Positions 23,889 through 32,405 of a stretch of DNA of 64,000 nt are shown piece by piece. The DNA is from Kibdelosporangium sp040675465 (lineage in GTDB: Bacteria > Actinomycetota > Actinomycetes > Mycobacteriales > Pseudonocardiaceae). The notes under the pieces were generated by a model. The model worked only from the letters and a program-made list of their open reading frames with translations. It had not been told where the DNA came from and did not search any database. The stretch's first letter is position 1. Every line of letters begins with the position of its first letter. The stretch covers positions 248,001 through 312,000 of the forward strand of contig NZ_JBFAPA010000013.1 of the NCBI RefSeq assembly GCF_040675465.1, given 5' to 3'. Position numbers and translations under genes: made by a program.

Positions 23889-26800
23889 TTGACCGTCCTG
23901 GACGAAGGTCCTTTGTTGATCGATTCGGGAACGGTTGAGGCCCCCGCCGCGCCAATGCTCGACCCTGCCAGCAGGTCTTCGGTGCTGTTCTCTGGCGGCA
24001 GCACGCCACCGGAACGCACGCTCGTGGACATCCTGTCCGCGACCGCGAGACAGCACCCCAACGCGCCCGCCCTGGACGACGGCACTGCTGTGCTGACCTA
24101 CCGTCAGCTGATGGCCGAGGTGGAGGCTCGCCGCGACATCCTCGCTGGTGAGGGCGTCGGCATCGGCGACCGCGTGGGCATCCGGGTCGAGTCCGGCACC
24201 GCCGAGCTGTACCTGTCGATCCTCGCCGTGCTCGCCGTCGGCGCCGCGTACGTCCCTGTTGACGCCGACGACCCTGACGAGCGCGCTGAGCTGGTCTGGG
24301 CCGAGGCCGGTGTCTGCATGGTCATCGGCTCGCAGGGTGAACTGCGACCGCTGGGTCCGCCGATGCGCTGTGGTGTTGGTCCCAGTGCCGACGGGGACGC
24401 GTGGATCATCTTCACCTCCGGGTCGACCGGCACGCCGAAGGGGGTAGCGGTCAGCCACCGCAGCGCCGCCGCCTTCGTCGACGCCGAAGCGCGCCTGTTC
24501 CTGCAGGAAGAGCCGATGGGACCGGGTGACCGCGTGCTCGCCGGCCTGTCGGTCGCGTTCGACGCGTCCTGCGAGGAGATGTGGCTGGCCTGGCGGCACG
24601 GCGCCTGCCTGGTGCCCGCACCCCGCGCCCTCGTGCGCACCGGCATGGACCTCGGCCCGTGGCTGCTGCAGAAGGAGATCACCATCGTGTCCACCGTCCC
24701 GACGCTGGCCGCGTTGTGGCCGGTCGAGGCGCTGGACGAGGTCCGGCTGCTGATCTTCGGCGGCGAGGCCTGCCCGCCCGAGCTGGCCGAACGGCTCGCG
24801 GTCGAGGGCCGCGAGGTGTGGAACACCTACGGCCCGACCGAGGCCACGGTCGTCGCGTGTGCCGCGCAGATGACCGGTGAGGGTCCGGTCCGGATCGGCC
24901 TGCCGCTCGATGGCTGGGACCTCGCGGTGGTCGACCCGCAGGGCAACCCGGTGCCGATGGGCGAGACCGGTGAGCTGGTCATCGGCGGCGTGGGCCTGGC
25001 CCGCTACCTCGACGCCGAGAAGGACGCCCAGAAGTTCGCGCCGCTGGAGTCGCTCGGCTGGGAGCGTGCGTACCGCAGCGGTGACATCGTCAAGGCCGAG
25101 CCGGAGGGCCTGCTGTTCGTCGGCCGCGGCGATGAGCAGGTCAAACTCGGTGGCCGGCGGATCGAGCTGGGCGAGGTCGACGCCGCGCTGCAGGCTCTCC
25201 CCGGGGTCGCCGGCGCAGCCGCCGCGGTGAAGAAGTCGAAGGCCGGTAACCAGGTCCTCGTCGGCTACGTCGTGGCAGCCGAAGATTTGCTTGCAGAATC
25301 GAGCATTGGCACTGCCTTTGACGAGGCTGCCGCGCTGGAGCAGTTGCGCGCAGCCCTACCAGCCGCGTTGGTGCCGTTGTTGGCCGTTGTCGACACGCTG
25401 CCGACGCGCACGTCAGGCAAGGTCGACCGCGCCGCACTGCCGTGGCCGCTGACGACCGTGTCAAGCGAGCTCAGCGGGACCGCGGGCTGGCTGGCCGAGC
25501 TGTGGACCGAGGTCCTCGGCATCGGCGTGGACAACCTCAACGAGGACTTCTTCGCCCGTGGCGGCAGCAGCCTGGGCGCGGCCCAGCTGGTGTCGCTGGT
25601 GCGCCGCCGGTACCCAGGGCTGTCGGTCAGCGACGTCTACCAGAACTCGAAGCTCGGCCAGCTGGTCAAACGCATCGACGAGCTGGCGGACGCACAGACA
25701 ACGAGCCGCACGATCGAGCCCATGCCGCGGCTGGCGGCACTGACCCAGACCGCGCTGATGGTGCCGCTGTTGACCCTGGCCGGCCTGCGCTGGATGGTCG
25801 CGCTGGCCGCGATCAACAACATCTTCGCGTTCGGCCCGGCCATCTCGTGGTGGCTGGTCGGCCTCGGCTGGCTGCTGTTCGTCAGTCCCGCCGGGCGGCT
25901 CGGCCTGGCCGCCGGGACCGCACGCCTGCTGCTCAAGGGTCTCAAGCCGGGTACCTACAAGCGCGGCAGCGGTGTCCACTTGCGACTGTGGACGGCCGAG
26001 CGGGTCGCGGCGATGACGGGCGTGTCCAACCTGTCCGGCGCCCCGTGGATCACGTACTACGCCAAGGCGCTCGGGGCGAAGATCGGCAAGGACGCCGACC
26101 TGCACTCGCTGCCGCCGATCACCGGCATGCTGAAACTCGGCAAGGGCGCCGCGGTCGAGCCAGAGGTCGACCTGACCGGGTACTGGATGGACGGCGACCT
26201 GCTGCACATCGGCAAGATCCGGATCGGCGCGAGCGCCACCATCGGCGCGCGCAGCACGCTGTTGCCGGGCGCTCGCGTCGGCAAGCGCGCCGAGGTCGCT
26301 CCCGGTTCGGCCGTCATGGGCGCTGTTCGCCCAGGTCAGCGGTGGGCCGGTGCTCCCGCGGTGCGCTCCGGCAAGCCGCACCGCTCGTGGCCCTCGGCCA
26401 AGGCGCCGCGCAAGCTGCGCTGGGCGCTCACCTACGGGCTGACCTCGCTGGTCATGGGCCTGTTCCCAATCCTCGGCGCGGTCCCCGGCCTGTTGATCCT
26501 GGCCGACGCCGTGCCCCGTGGGTTCACGAGTGTGCTGTGGGCAGTGCCGTTGGCGACGGTGACTGCTATGGCCGGCTTCGCGCTGTTGATCCTGCTGTCC
26601 GTGCGGTTGCTCGGGATCGGCCTACGCGCCGGACACCACCCCGTGCACAGCCGGATCGGCTGGCAGGCGTGGGCGACCGAGCGGCTGATGGATCTGTCCC
26701 GGATCCTGCTGTTCCCGATGTACTCCAGCCTGTTCACCGCGGTGTGGCTGCGGCTGCTGGGTGCCAAGGTCGGCCGTCGCGTCGAGGCTTCGACTGTGCT

Positions 26801-27785
26801 GGCGATCCCGAAGATGACCACCATCGGTGACGGCGCCTTCCTGGCCGATGACACGATGGTGGCGACTTACGAGCTGTCCGGCGGATGGGTCCGGGTCGGC
26901 GAGGCCCGGGTCGGCAAGCGTGCGTTCCTGGGCAACTCCGGGATGACCGCGCCCGGCCGCGCGGTGCCCAACGGTGGCCTGGTCGGCGTGCTGTCCGAGG
27001 CGCCGAAGCGGGCCAAGGCCGGGTCGTCCTACCTGGGCATGCCGCCGATGAAGCTGCGCCGGACCGCCAACGACGCCGACTCGAGCCGCACCTTCGAACC
27101 GCCGAAGCACCTCGTGTGGGCGCGGGCGCTGGTGGAGATCTGCCGGGTCATCCCGGTGATGGCGTCGGTCGCGCTGGCCGTGCTGGTGCTCGGTGGGTTC
27201 GAGGCGCTCGCGTCCCGGTTCGGGTTCGCGGTCGCCGCGTTGCTCTCCGGCGCTGTGTTGTTCGGCGCGGGACTAATCGCGTCTGCTGTCACTACTGTCG
27301 CGAAGTGGGTACTGGTAGGCAGGTTCAAGGCGGTGGAGCATCCCCTGTGGAGCTCGTTCGTCTGGCGCAACGAACTGGCCGACACGTTCGTCGAGGTGCT
27401 CGCCGGGCCGTGGCTGGTCAGCCCGTCGCTCGGCACGCCGGTGCTGACCACCTGGCTGCGCACGATGGGCGCGCGCATCGGCAAGGGCGTCTACCTCGAC
27501 ACCTACTGGCTGCCCGAGGCCGACCTGGTCTCGCTGGGCGACGGCGTGAGCGTGAACCGGGGCTGTGTGCTGCAGACGCACCTGTTCCACGACCGGATCA
27601 TGAGCATGTCCGAGGTGATCATGGACGACGGCTCGACCCTGGGCCCGCACGGCATCGTGCTGCCGGGCGCCAAGATCGGCGCGCGCACCACGATCGGCCC
27701 GGCGTCGCTGGTCATGCGCGGCGAAGGTGTCCCAGCTGACACCAGGTGGCTGGGCAACCCGATCAGCGCGTGGACGAGACGCTAG
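23889..27785 (+). CDS. Pls/PosA-type single-module membrane NRPS
   Basis: A 1298-residue protein. Residues about 45-525 are an NRPS adenylation domain (IIFTSGSTGTPKG, FDASCEEMW, NTYGPTEATVV, YRSGDIVK, RGDEQVKLGGRRIELGEV). Residues 530-605 are a carrier domain with the phosphopantetheine Ser in FFARGGSSL. The rest alternates pairs of membrane helices (about 615-685, 845-912, 1080-1147) with three left-handed beta-helix-like hexapeptide domains (about 722-815, 954-1040, 1187-1296). This is the layout of epsilon-poly-lysine synthetase, in which the membrane part joins identical amino acids with no separate condensation or thioesterase domain. Hand alignment to GrsA gives the pocket code D-A-E-S-I-G-T-V-V; the acidic third residue would suit a basic amino acid. 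The product is unknown. The start is TTG 23889 after GGGAG. Confidence 0.87.
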   Translation: MTVLDEGPLLIDSGTVEAPAAPMLDPASRSSVLFSGGSTPPERTLVDILSATARQHPNAPALDDGTAVLTYRQLMAEVEARRDILAGEGVGIGDRVGIRVESGTAELYLSILAVLAVGAAYVPVDADDPDERAELVWAEAGVCMVIGSQGELRPLGPPMRCGVGPSADGDAWIIFTSGSTGTPKGVAVSHRSAAAFVDAEARLFLQEEPMGPGDRVLAGLSVAFDASCEEMWLAWRHGACLVPAPRALVRTGMDLGPWLLQKEITIVSTVPTLAALWPVEALDEVRLLIFGGEACPPELAERLAVEGREVWNTYGPTEATVVACAAQMTGEGPVRIGLPLDGWDLAVVDPQGNPVPMGETGELVIGGVGLARYLDAEKDAQKFAPLESLGWERAYRSGDIVKAEPEGLLFVGRGDEQVKLGGRRIELGEVDAALQALPGVAGAAAAVKKSKAGNQVLVGYVVAAEDLLAESSIGTAFDEAAALEQLRAALPAALVPLLAVVDTLPTRTSGKVDRAALPWPLTTVSSELSGTAGWLAELWTEVLGIGVDNLNEDFFARGGSSLGAAQLVSLVRRRYPGLSVSDVYQNSKLGQLVKRIDELADAQTTSRTIEPMPRLAALTQTALMVPLLTLAGLRWMVALAAINNIFAFGPAISWWLVGLGWLLFVSPAGRLGLAAGTARLLLKGLKPGTYKRGSGVHLRLWTAERVAAMTGVSNLSGAPWITYYAKALGAKIGKDADLHSLPPITGMLKLGKGAAVEPEVDLTGYWMDGDLLHIGKIRIGASATIGARSTLLPGARVGKRAEVAPGSAVMGAVRPGQRWAGAPAVRSGKPHRSWPSAKAPRKLRWALTYGLTSLVMGLFPILGAVPGLLILADAVPRGFTSVLWAVPLATVTAMAGFALLILLSVRLLGIGLRAGHHPVHSRIGWQAWATERLMDLSRILLFPMYSSLFTAVWLRLLGAKVGRRVEASTVLAIPKMTTIGDGAFLADDTMVATYELSGGWVRVGEARVGKRAFLGNSGMTAPGRAVPNGGLVGVLSEAPKRAKAGSSYLGMPPMKLRRTANDADSSRTFEPPKHLVWARALVEICRVIPVMASVALAVLVLGGFEALASRFGFAVAALLSGAVLFGAGLIASAVTTVAKWVLVGRFKAVEHPLWSSFVWRNELADTFVEVLAGPWLVSPSLGTPVLTTWLRTMGARIGKGVYLDTYWLPEADLVSLGDGVSVNRGCVLQTHLFHDRIMSMSEVIMDDGSTLGPHGIVLPGAKIGARTTIGPASLVMRGEGVPADTRWLGNPISAWTRR

Positions 27786-27794
27786 CGTGAGGCA

Positions 27795-29096
27795 GTGATC
27801 GATCCGTACCTGCCGGACCACGGTGACCCCCGCTACCACGCCGAACACTACGACCTGGAGCTGGACTACCGGGTCGGCGCGGGACGGCTGGACGGGCGCG
27901 CCAAGATCACCGCGGTGGCCCGCGAGACGCTGGCCAGGTTCACCCTGGACCTGGGCACCTTCCGGGTCGGCCGGGTCCTGGTGAACGGCAAGGCCACCCG
28001 GTTCGCCCACCGCGGGCACAAGCTCACCGTGCAGCCGCCGGTCAAGATCGCCGCGGGCCGCAGGTTCACCGTGGAGGTGCGGTACGTCGGCAACCCGGAG
28101 CCGATCCGCAGCCCGCACTGGGGCGAGCTGGGCTGGGACCACCTGACCGACGGCGTGCTGGTGGCCAGCCAGCCGGTCGGCGCGCCGTCCTGGTTCCCGT
28201 GCAACGACCACCCGAGCGACAAGGCGACCTACCGGATCTCGGTCACCACCGCCTCGCCGTACCAGGTGGTCGCGAACGGCAACCTGGTCGACGGCCGGGT
28301 CGGCGCGAGCACGACGACGTGGGTGTACTCGCAGCCCGAGCCGATGGCGCCCTACCTCGCGACCGTCCAAATCGGACGGTACGAGTCCGTGGAGCGGGCG
28401 GACGAGGTCGTGCCGGTGCGGGCCGTGCGCCCTGCCCGGCTGGCTGACCGGTTCGCTTACGACTTCGGCCGGCAGACCGAGATGATCGTGGCGTTCGAGC
28501 GGATGTTCGGGCCGTACCCGTTCGGCTCGTACACCGTCGTGGTCACCGATGACGAGCTGGACATCCCGATCGAGGCGCAGAGCCTGTCCATCTTCGGCGC
28601 CAACCACGTCGACGGCAGGCGCGGCTCGGAGAACCTGGTGGCGCACGAGCTGGCGCACCAATGGTTCGGCAACAGCCTGACAGTCGCCGACTGGCGGCAC
28701 ATCTGGCTCAACGAAGGCCTGGCGACCTACTCGGAATGGTTGTGGTCACAGGCTTCCGGCGGCCGGACGGCGGACGCGCTGGCCCGGATAGCGTGGCTCA
28801 AGCTGGCGAAGCTGCCGCAGGACCTCGTGCTCGCCGACCCTGGTGTGCAACGGATGTTCGACGACCGCGTGTACCAGCGGGGCGCGCTTGCCGTGCACGC
28901 CTTACGGTCGCACATCGGCGAGGCCGAGTTCTTCGCGATGCTGCGCGAGTGGACCTCGGTCAACAAGTACGCGACGGTGACCACCGAGGCGTTCACCACG
29001 TTGGCGCAGAAGCATTCCCCGCGGCCGCTGGCCGACCTGTTCACGGCGTGGCTGTACCAGACGCGTCTGCCTGAACTTCCTTCGGCAGGCGCGTGA
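27795..29096 (+). CDS. M1-family metallopeptidase (aminopeptidase N-like)
   Basis: A 433-residue single-chain M1 peptidase with an N-terminal beta domain and a catalytic thermolysin-like domain. The zinc motif is HELAHQWFG and the third ligand Glu is in WLNEGLATY. The C-terminal armadillo-like domain of larger aminopeptidases is mostly absent. The usual GxMEN substrate motif is replaced by PIEAQS, a variant seen in a bacterial subgroup. No signal peptide is present. It starts 10 bp after the Pls-like gene, so the two are co-transcribed; it could process or degrade the peptide product of that gene, which is inferred from position only. Its last 56 bp overlap the end of ipdC on the other strand. 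Confidence 0.87.
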   Translation: MIDPYLPDHGDPRYHAEHYDLELDYRVGAGRLDGRAKITAVARETLARFTLDLGTFRVGRVLVNGKATRFAHRGHKLTVQPPVKIAAGRRFTVEVRYVGNPEPIRSPHWGELGWDHLTDGVLVASQPVGAPSWFPCNDHPSDKATYRISVTTASPYQVVANGNLVDGRVGASTTTWVYSQPEPMAPYLATVQIGRYESVERADEVVPVRAVRPARLADRFAYDFGRQTEMIVAFERMFGPYPFGSYTVVVTDDELDIPIEAQSLSIFGANHVDGRRGSENLVAHELAHQWFGNSLTVADWRHIWLNEGLATYSEWLWSQASGGRTADALARIAWLKLAKLPQDLVLADPGVQRMFDDRVYQRGALAVHALRSHIGEAEFFAMLREWTSVNKYATVTTEAFTTLAQKHSPRPLADLFTAWLYQTRLPELPSAGA

Positions 29097-30111
29097 GGAT
29101 CTCGGTGGCCTGGCCGACGATCCCGTGGATCAGCTCCGCGCAGGTGGGCAGGTCGTCGAGCATCCCGACCACCTGACCGGCCGCCAGCACACCGGCGTCC
29201 GTGCGGCCCTCGACCAGCCCGGCGCGCAACAACATCGGCGTGTTGGCCGCCATGACCACCTGGGACAGCGACATCTCCTTGCCCATCGACCGGCCTTCGC
29301 GCAGCATCGTCGTCCAGGACAGGCCGCTGAGCTTCTTGAACCGGGCCGCGTTGGCGACGGCCGCCAGCAGGCTCTTGATGCCGGACCGTTCGAGCTTCTC
29401 GACCAGCTCGGTGCGCAACACCCTGTGTGGCACGCCATCCACGCGTTTGGTGACGACCGTGCCGTCCAGGCCGCGGTCCAGGTAGAGCTTCTTGACCTCG
29501 TCCGGGACGGTGCTTTCCTTGGTGAGCAAGAACCTCGTGCCCATCGCGATGCCCGCGGCGCCGTAGGACAGGGCGGCCGCGAGGCCTCGGCCGTCGAAGA
29601 ACCCACCCGCGGCGATGACCGGGATGCCGACAGCGTCCACAACGGACGGGATGAGCAGCGTCGAGGCGACGGATCCGGTGTGGCCGCCCGCTTCCGCGCC
29701 TTGGGCGATCACCACGTCCGCGCCCCACGCGGCGACCTTCTCCGCGTGCCGGACCGCGCCGATCGACGGCATGACAACGATTCCGGCGTTCTTGAGCTTG
29801 GCGATCAGGTCGCTCTTGGGGGCTCTCGCGAACGAGGCCACCCGGATCTGCTCGGCGATCAGCAGGTCGATCCGCTGTTCGGCATCCATCGCGTCGGCCC
29901 GCAGGTTGACGCCGAACGGTTTGCTGGTACGGCTTTTCGTCTCGGCGATGGCCTTTTCCAGCTGCTCGAAGGTCATCGTCGCGGAGGCGAGGATGCCCAG
30001 GCCGCCCGCTTCGGCGGTGCCCGCGACCAGCCTCGGTCCGGCGACCCAGCCCATTCCGGTCTGCACCACCGGATGTTCGACGCCGACCAGCTCGGTGAGC
30101 GCGGTCCTCAC
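29041..30111 (-). CDS. ipdC: IpdC, NPD-family flavin enzyme of steroid ring C/D catabolism
   Basis: A 356-residue TIM-barrel flavoprotein of the nitronate monooxygenase/enoyl reductase family. It has an N-terminal VVQTGMGWVAGPRLVAGTAE, the phosphate-binding AQGAEAGGHTGS and IPVIAAGGFFDGRGLAAALSY. IpdC (Mtb Rv3553) reduces an unsaturated ring C/D CoA intermediate before EchA20 and IpdAB act. The start GTG 30111 overlaps the ipdB stop by 4 bp, making it the last gene of echA20-ipdA-ipdB-ipdC. Its 3' end runs 56 bp into the M1 peptidase gene on the opposite strand. FdxB and Rv3555c, which follow in Mtb, are absent here. Confidence 0.88.
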   Translation of the reverse strand: MRTALTELVGVEHPVVQTGMGWVAGPRLVAGTAEAGGLGILASATMTFEQLEKAIAETKSRTSKPFGVNLRADAMDAEQRIDLLIAEQIRVASFARAPKSDLIAKLKNAGIVVMPSIGAVRHAEKVAAWGADVVIAQGAEAGGHTGSVASTLLIPSVVDAVGIPVIAAGGFFDGRGLAAALSYGAAGIAMGTRFLLTKESTVPDEVKKLYLDRGLDGTVVTKRVDGVPHRVLRTELVEKLERSGIKSLLAAVANAARFKKLSGLSWTTMLREGRSMGKEMSLSQVVMAANTPMLLRAGLVEGRTDAGVLAAGQVVGMLDDLPTCAELIHGIVGQATEILTRLPKEVQADASGTATP

Positions 30112-30818
30112 GCCTTGACCTCGCGATCGCGCCGGCCGCCCGGGTCCAGGACGGTCCTGATCAGCTCCAGCTCGCGCTCGTCCGGTTCCCGGGTGATCTC
30201 CGGCTCGTCGCTGTGCAGCTCGAACCCGGTCTGCTCGTATACATCTTGTATACCGACATCCGGATGGATGTATACAACGCGCATACAACGGTCCGGGCCG
30301 CCGAAGTCGAACACGCCGAGGTTGCTCACCACGCGATGCACGTTGTGGAACGGGCCTTTCGCGTTGTTGTAGCCCACTCCGGAGACCACGTCGACCGCGT
30401 CGACGAAGACCCGCTTGCTGTGCCGGGGAACCCAGTAGCTCGTCTTGTGGTTAGCGGTGTTGCCAGGGGCGCCGCGCACGCCGAGGAGCTGGCGGGTGGG
30501 TTGGGCGTGGTCGCCGATGGCCGAGATGTTCTGGTTGCCGTAACGGTCGATCTGGTTGGCGCCCATCACAACGTGGCGCTTCCCGTTGGCCACCACGTCG
30601 AAGACCTTGCGGTATGGCAGCCAGCCCTCGATCTTGCCGTCCGGGTCCTGCAGGTAGGCCTCGCCGTCGGACAACAGCAGGTCGGGTTCCCTGGTGAGCC
30701 GGGCCAGACGGGCGCCGAGCTGCGGGATCAGGCCCATCGGGCTGGCCAGGATCTCGCCGTCGCCGGCGAACAGGTCGGCGCACGCGGCGACGCAGATCTC
30801 GGCGCGGGTCGCGCTCAT
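30108..30818 (-). CDS. ipdB: COCHEA-CoA hydrolase subunit IpdB (CoA-transferase fold)
   Basis: A 236-residue family I CoA-transferase-like beta subunit. It has SPMGLIPQLGARLARL early, VVMGANQIDRYGNQNISAIG and GAPGNTANHKTSYWVPRHSK. IpdAB of Mtb is not a transferase but a hydrolase that opens ring C of the CoA-bound indane intermediate; the IpdA/IpdB pair is specific to steroid degraders. ATG 30818 has a perfect GGAGGG site and lies inside the end of ipdA (4-bp overlap). Codons near 30237-30290 (GTA, ATA, TAT) are unusually A/T-rich for this genome and hold an inverted repeat. Mtb IpdB is about 250 residues, so the length is normal. Confidence 0.9.
   Translation of the reverse strand: MSATRAEICVAACADLFAGDGEILASPMGLIPQLGARLARLTREPDLLLSDGEAYLQDPDGKIEGWLPYRKVFDVVANGKRHVVMGANQIDRYGNQNISAIGDHAQPTRQLLGVRGAPGNTANHKTSYWVPRHSKRVFVDAVDVVSGVGYNNAKGPFHNVHRVVSNLGVFDFGGPDRCMRVVYIHPDVGIQDVYEQTGFELHSDEPEITREPDERELELIRTVLDPGGRRDREVKA
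30237..30275. repeat. A/T-rich inverted repeat inside ipdB
   Basis: GTATACATC (30237-30245) and GATGTATAC (30267-30275) are perfect 9-bp arms. A nested pair TTGTATAC (30246-30253) and GTATACAA (30270-30277) shares the same core. The stretch is much richer in A/T than its surroundings and uses rare GTA and ATA codons. Its function is unknown. Confidence 0.55.
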
Positions 30819-31642
30819 TCGGCCCTCCATTCGTCGACCGCCCGGTGGTAGCCCCGCTCGCCGCGGCTGAGGAACCGGTCCCGGAAGGCGTCCCACTCGG
30901 TGGCGGCGTACAGGCGCTGGAAGTTCTCGTCGCGCGGGTAGTCCGGGACGCAGCTGGTGAAGTGCGCGCCGTTCGGGGTCTCCACGACGCCGTCGACCAT
31001 CATCCGGTTGAGCAGCAGGGTCTGGACCGGCCCGTCCAGGTCGTCGACGATCTTCTCGGTGCTGACATACCGCCGTTGTGCCGCCGTACAGAACAAATCG
31101 TCGAAGTACGGGTCGGGGCCGAGGTACTGGGCGTTGCCGTGTTTGTCCGCGCGGTTCATGTGCACGATCGCCGCGTCGAGGTGGATCGCGGGCATCGCGA
31201 CCAGTTCCTCGTCCTGGTAGGGGTCGCGGATGGTCTTGATCTCCGGGTTGAGCGTGAGGACGGCGCTGCCCAGGCCCGCGCGGGTGGGCAGGAACGGCAG
31301 CCGGTGGCCCGCGGCCCGCAGGCCGGTCTGCAGCATGCCCTCGTCCAGCTCGGTTGTATCCAGCTTGTACACCTGTCGGATACGTTGGAAATGCGGGTCG
31401 TATGCGACGGTGTCGAGCGAGACGAAGCCGAAGACCAGCCTGCGGATCTTGCCCGCCGCGGCCAGCAGCCCGACATCGGGGCCGCCGTAGGACACGACCG
31501 TCAAGTCGGTGAGCGGCGAGTCGAGGATGGCCCGGACCAGGGCCATCGGTTTGCGCCGCGAGCCCCAGCCGCCGATGCCGAGGGTCATCCCGTCGGACAG
31601 CTCGGCCACCACCTCGTCGGCGGTCATCCGCTTGTCACGCAT
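30815..31642 (-). CDS. ipdA: COCHEA-CoA hydrolase subunit IpdA (CoA-transferase fold)
   Basis: A 275-residue alpha subunit of the IpdAB ring C hydrolase. It begins with SDGMTLGIGGWGSRRKPMAL, the glycine-rich GGWGSRRKPM being characteristic of IpdA. It then has VVSYGGPDVGLLAAAGKI, DEGMLQTGLRAAGHRLPFLP with the typical GLG segment (RAGLGSAV), and HGNAQYLGPDPYFDDLF. Family I transferases use a Glu in the partner subunit; IpdAB instead uses a Glu within IpdA to draw water. The start ATG 31642 lies 8 bp inside the echA20 end, so translation is coupled. The gene order echA20-ipdA-ipdB-ipdC is as in Mtb Rv3550-Rv3553. Confidence 0.9.
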   Translation of the reverse strand: MRDKRMTADEVVAELSDGMTLGIGGWGSRRKPMALVRAILDSPLTDLTVVSYGGPDVGLLAAAGKIRRLVFGFVSLDTVAYDPHFQRIRQVYKLDTTELDEGMLQTGLRAAGHRLPFLPTRAGLGSAVLTLNPEIKTIRDPYQDEELVAMPAIHLDAAIVHMNRADKHGNAQYLGPDPYFDDLFCTAAQRRYVSTEKIVDDLDGPVQTLLLNRMMVDGVVETPNGAHFTSCVPDYPRDENFQRLYAATEWDAFRDRFLSRGERGYHRAVDEWRAE

Positions 31643-32387
31643 TCCTGCTCCCGTTGACGAACGCGTCCCTGGCCTCGTCGGACGCCCCGGTGAGGTTGAG
31701 CTCGAACGTGAAGCCCTGTTCGTACCGGTAACTGCGGTGCACGTGCTGCGGGTCGATGCCGTTGATCGCCTCCTTGGCGCGGCGGATGACCCGGGTGTCC
31801 TTGGCCGCGATCTCCTCGGCCAGCGCCAGCGCGGCGGCGTCGAGCTCGTCGCGGGGCACCACCTGGTAGACCGAGCCGTGCTGCAGCAGTTGCTGGGCCT
31901 CGATGTTGCGGGCGGTGTAGTACAAGGTGCGCATCAGGTGCTGGGGGACCAGCCGCGCGAGGTGGGTGGCCGCGCCGAGCGCGCCTCTGTCCACTTCGGG
32001 CAGTCCAAAGTAGGCATCCTCGGCCGCGATCACGATATCGCTGTTGCCGACGAGTCCCACGCCACCGCCGAGGCAGAACCCTTGTACCGCTGCGATTACC
32101 GGCACCGCGCAGTCGTACACCGCGGCGAACGCGGCCGCGCAGCCGCGGTTCGCGCCGATCAGCGCGGTGTGCCCGGTCGTGCGCTGCATCTCCTTGATGT
32201 CCACGCCCGCGCAGAAACCCCTGCCCTCGGCGCGAAGGATCACCACATGGGTGTCCGGGTCCTCGCCCGCCTGCGTTATCGTCGAGGCCAGGTCGAACCA
32301 CCCTTGCACCGGGGGTGCGTTGACCGGCGGGAAGTCCAGGGTTACCTGGGTGACGCCGGGTCTCGCCCGGCCGGTGCTGATCCCCAT
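31635..32387 (-). CDS. echA20: EchA20, ring D-opening crotonase-family hydrolase
   Basis: A 250-residue crotonase with the oxyanion loop GRGFCAGVDIKEMQ and VQGFCLGGGVGLVGNSDIVI. The segment FGLPEVDRGALGAATHLARL sits where hydratases keep the catalytic Glu. EchA20 of Mtb cleaves ring D of the CoA-activated indane intermediate by a retro-Claisen-type hydrolysis. It is the first gene of the ipd operon, diverging from two SDR genes across a short region with a KstR2-like half palindrome. The name is based on its position next to ipdAB and its steroid-type sequence. Confidence 0.87.
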   Translation of the reverse strand: MGISTGRARPGVTQVTLDFPPVNAPPVQGWFDLASTITQAGEDPDTHVVILRAEGRGFCAGVDIKEMQRTTGHTALIGANRGCAAAFAAVYDCAVPVIAAVQGFCLGGGVGLVGNSDIVIAAEDAYFGLPEVDRGALGAATHLARLVPQHLMRTLYYTARNIEAQQLLQHGSVYQVVPRDELDAAALALAEEIAAKDTRVIRRAKEAINGIDPQHVHRSYRYEQGFTFELNLTGASDEARDAFVNGSRNA

Positions 32388-32405
32388 GGGCGTTCTTCCT
32401 AACCT

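Noticed and set aside
25442..26830. 462-codon open frame inside the Pls-like NRPS gene in another frame
   Set aside because: It is Arg/Ala/Gly-rich without domains and lies wholly inside a gene with clear A, carrier and membrane regions.
12578..29096. Mobile element carrying the non-steroid block
   Set aside because: No transposase, integrase, tRNA-flanked repeats or terminal inverted repeats were recognised at either junction; insertion by other means stays possible.
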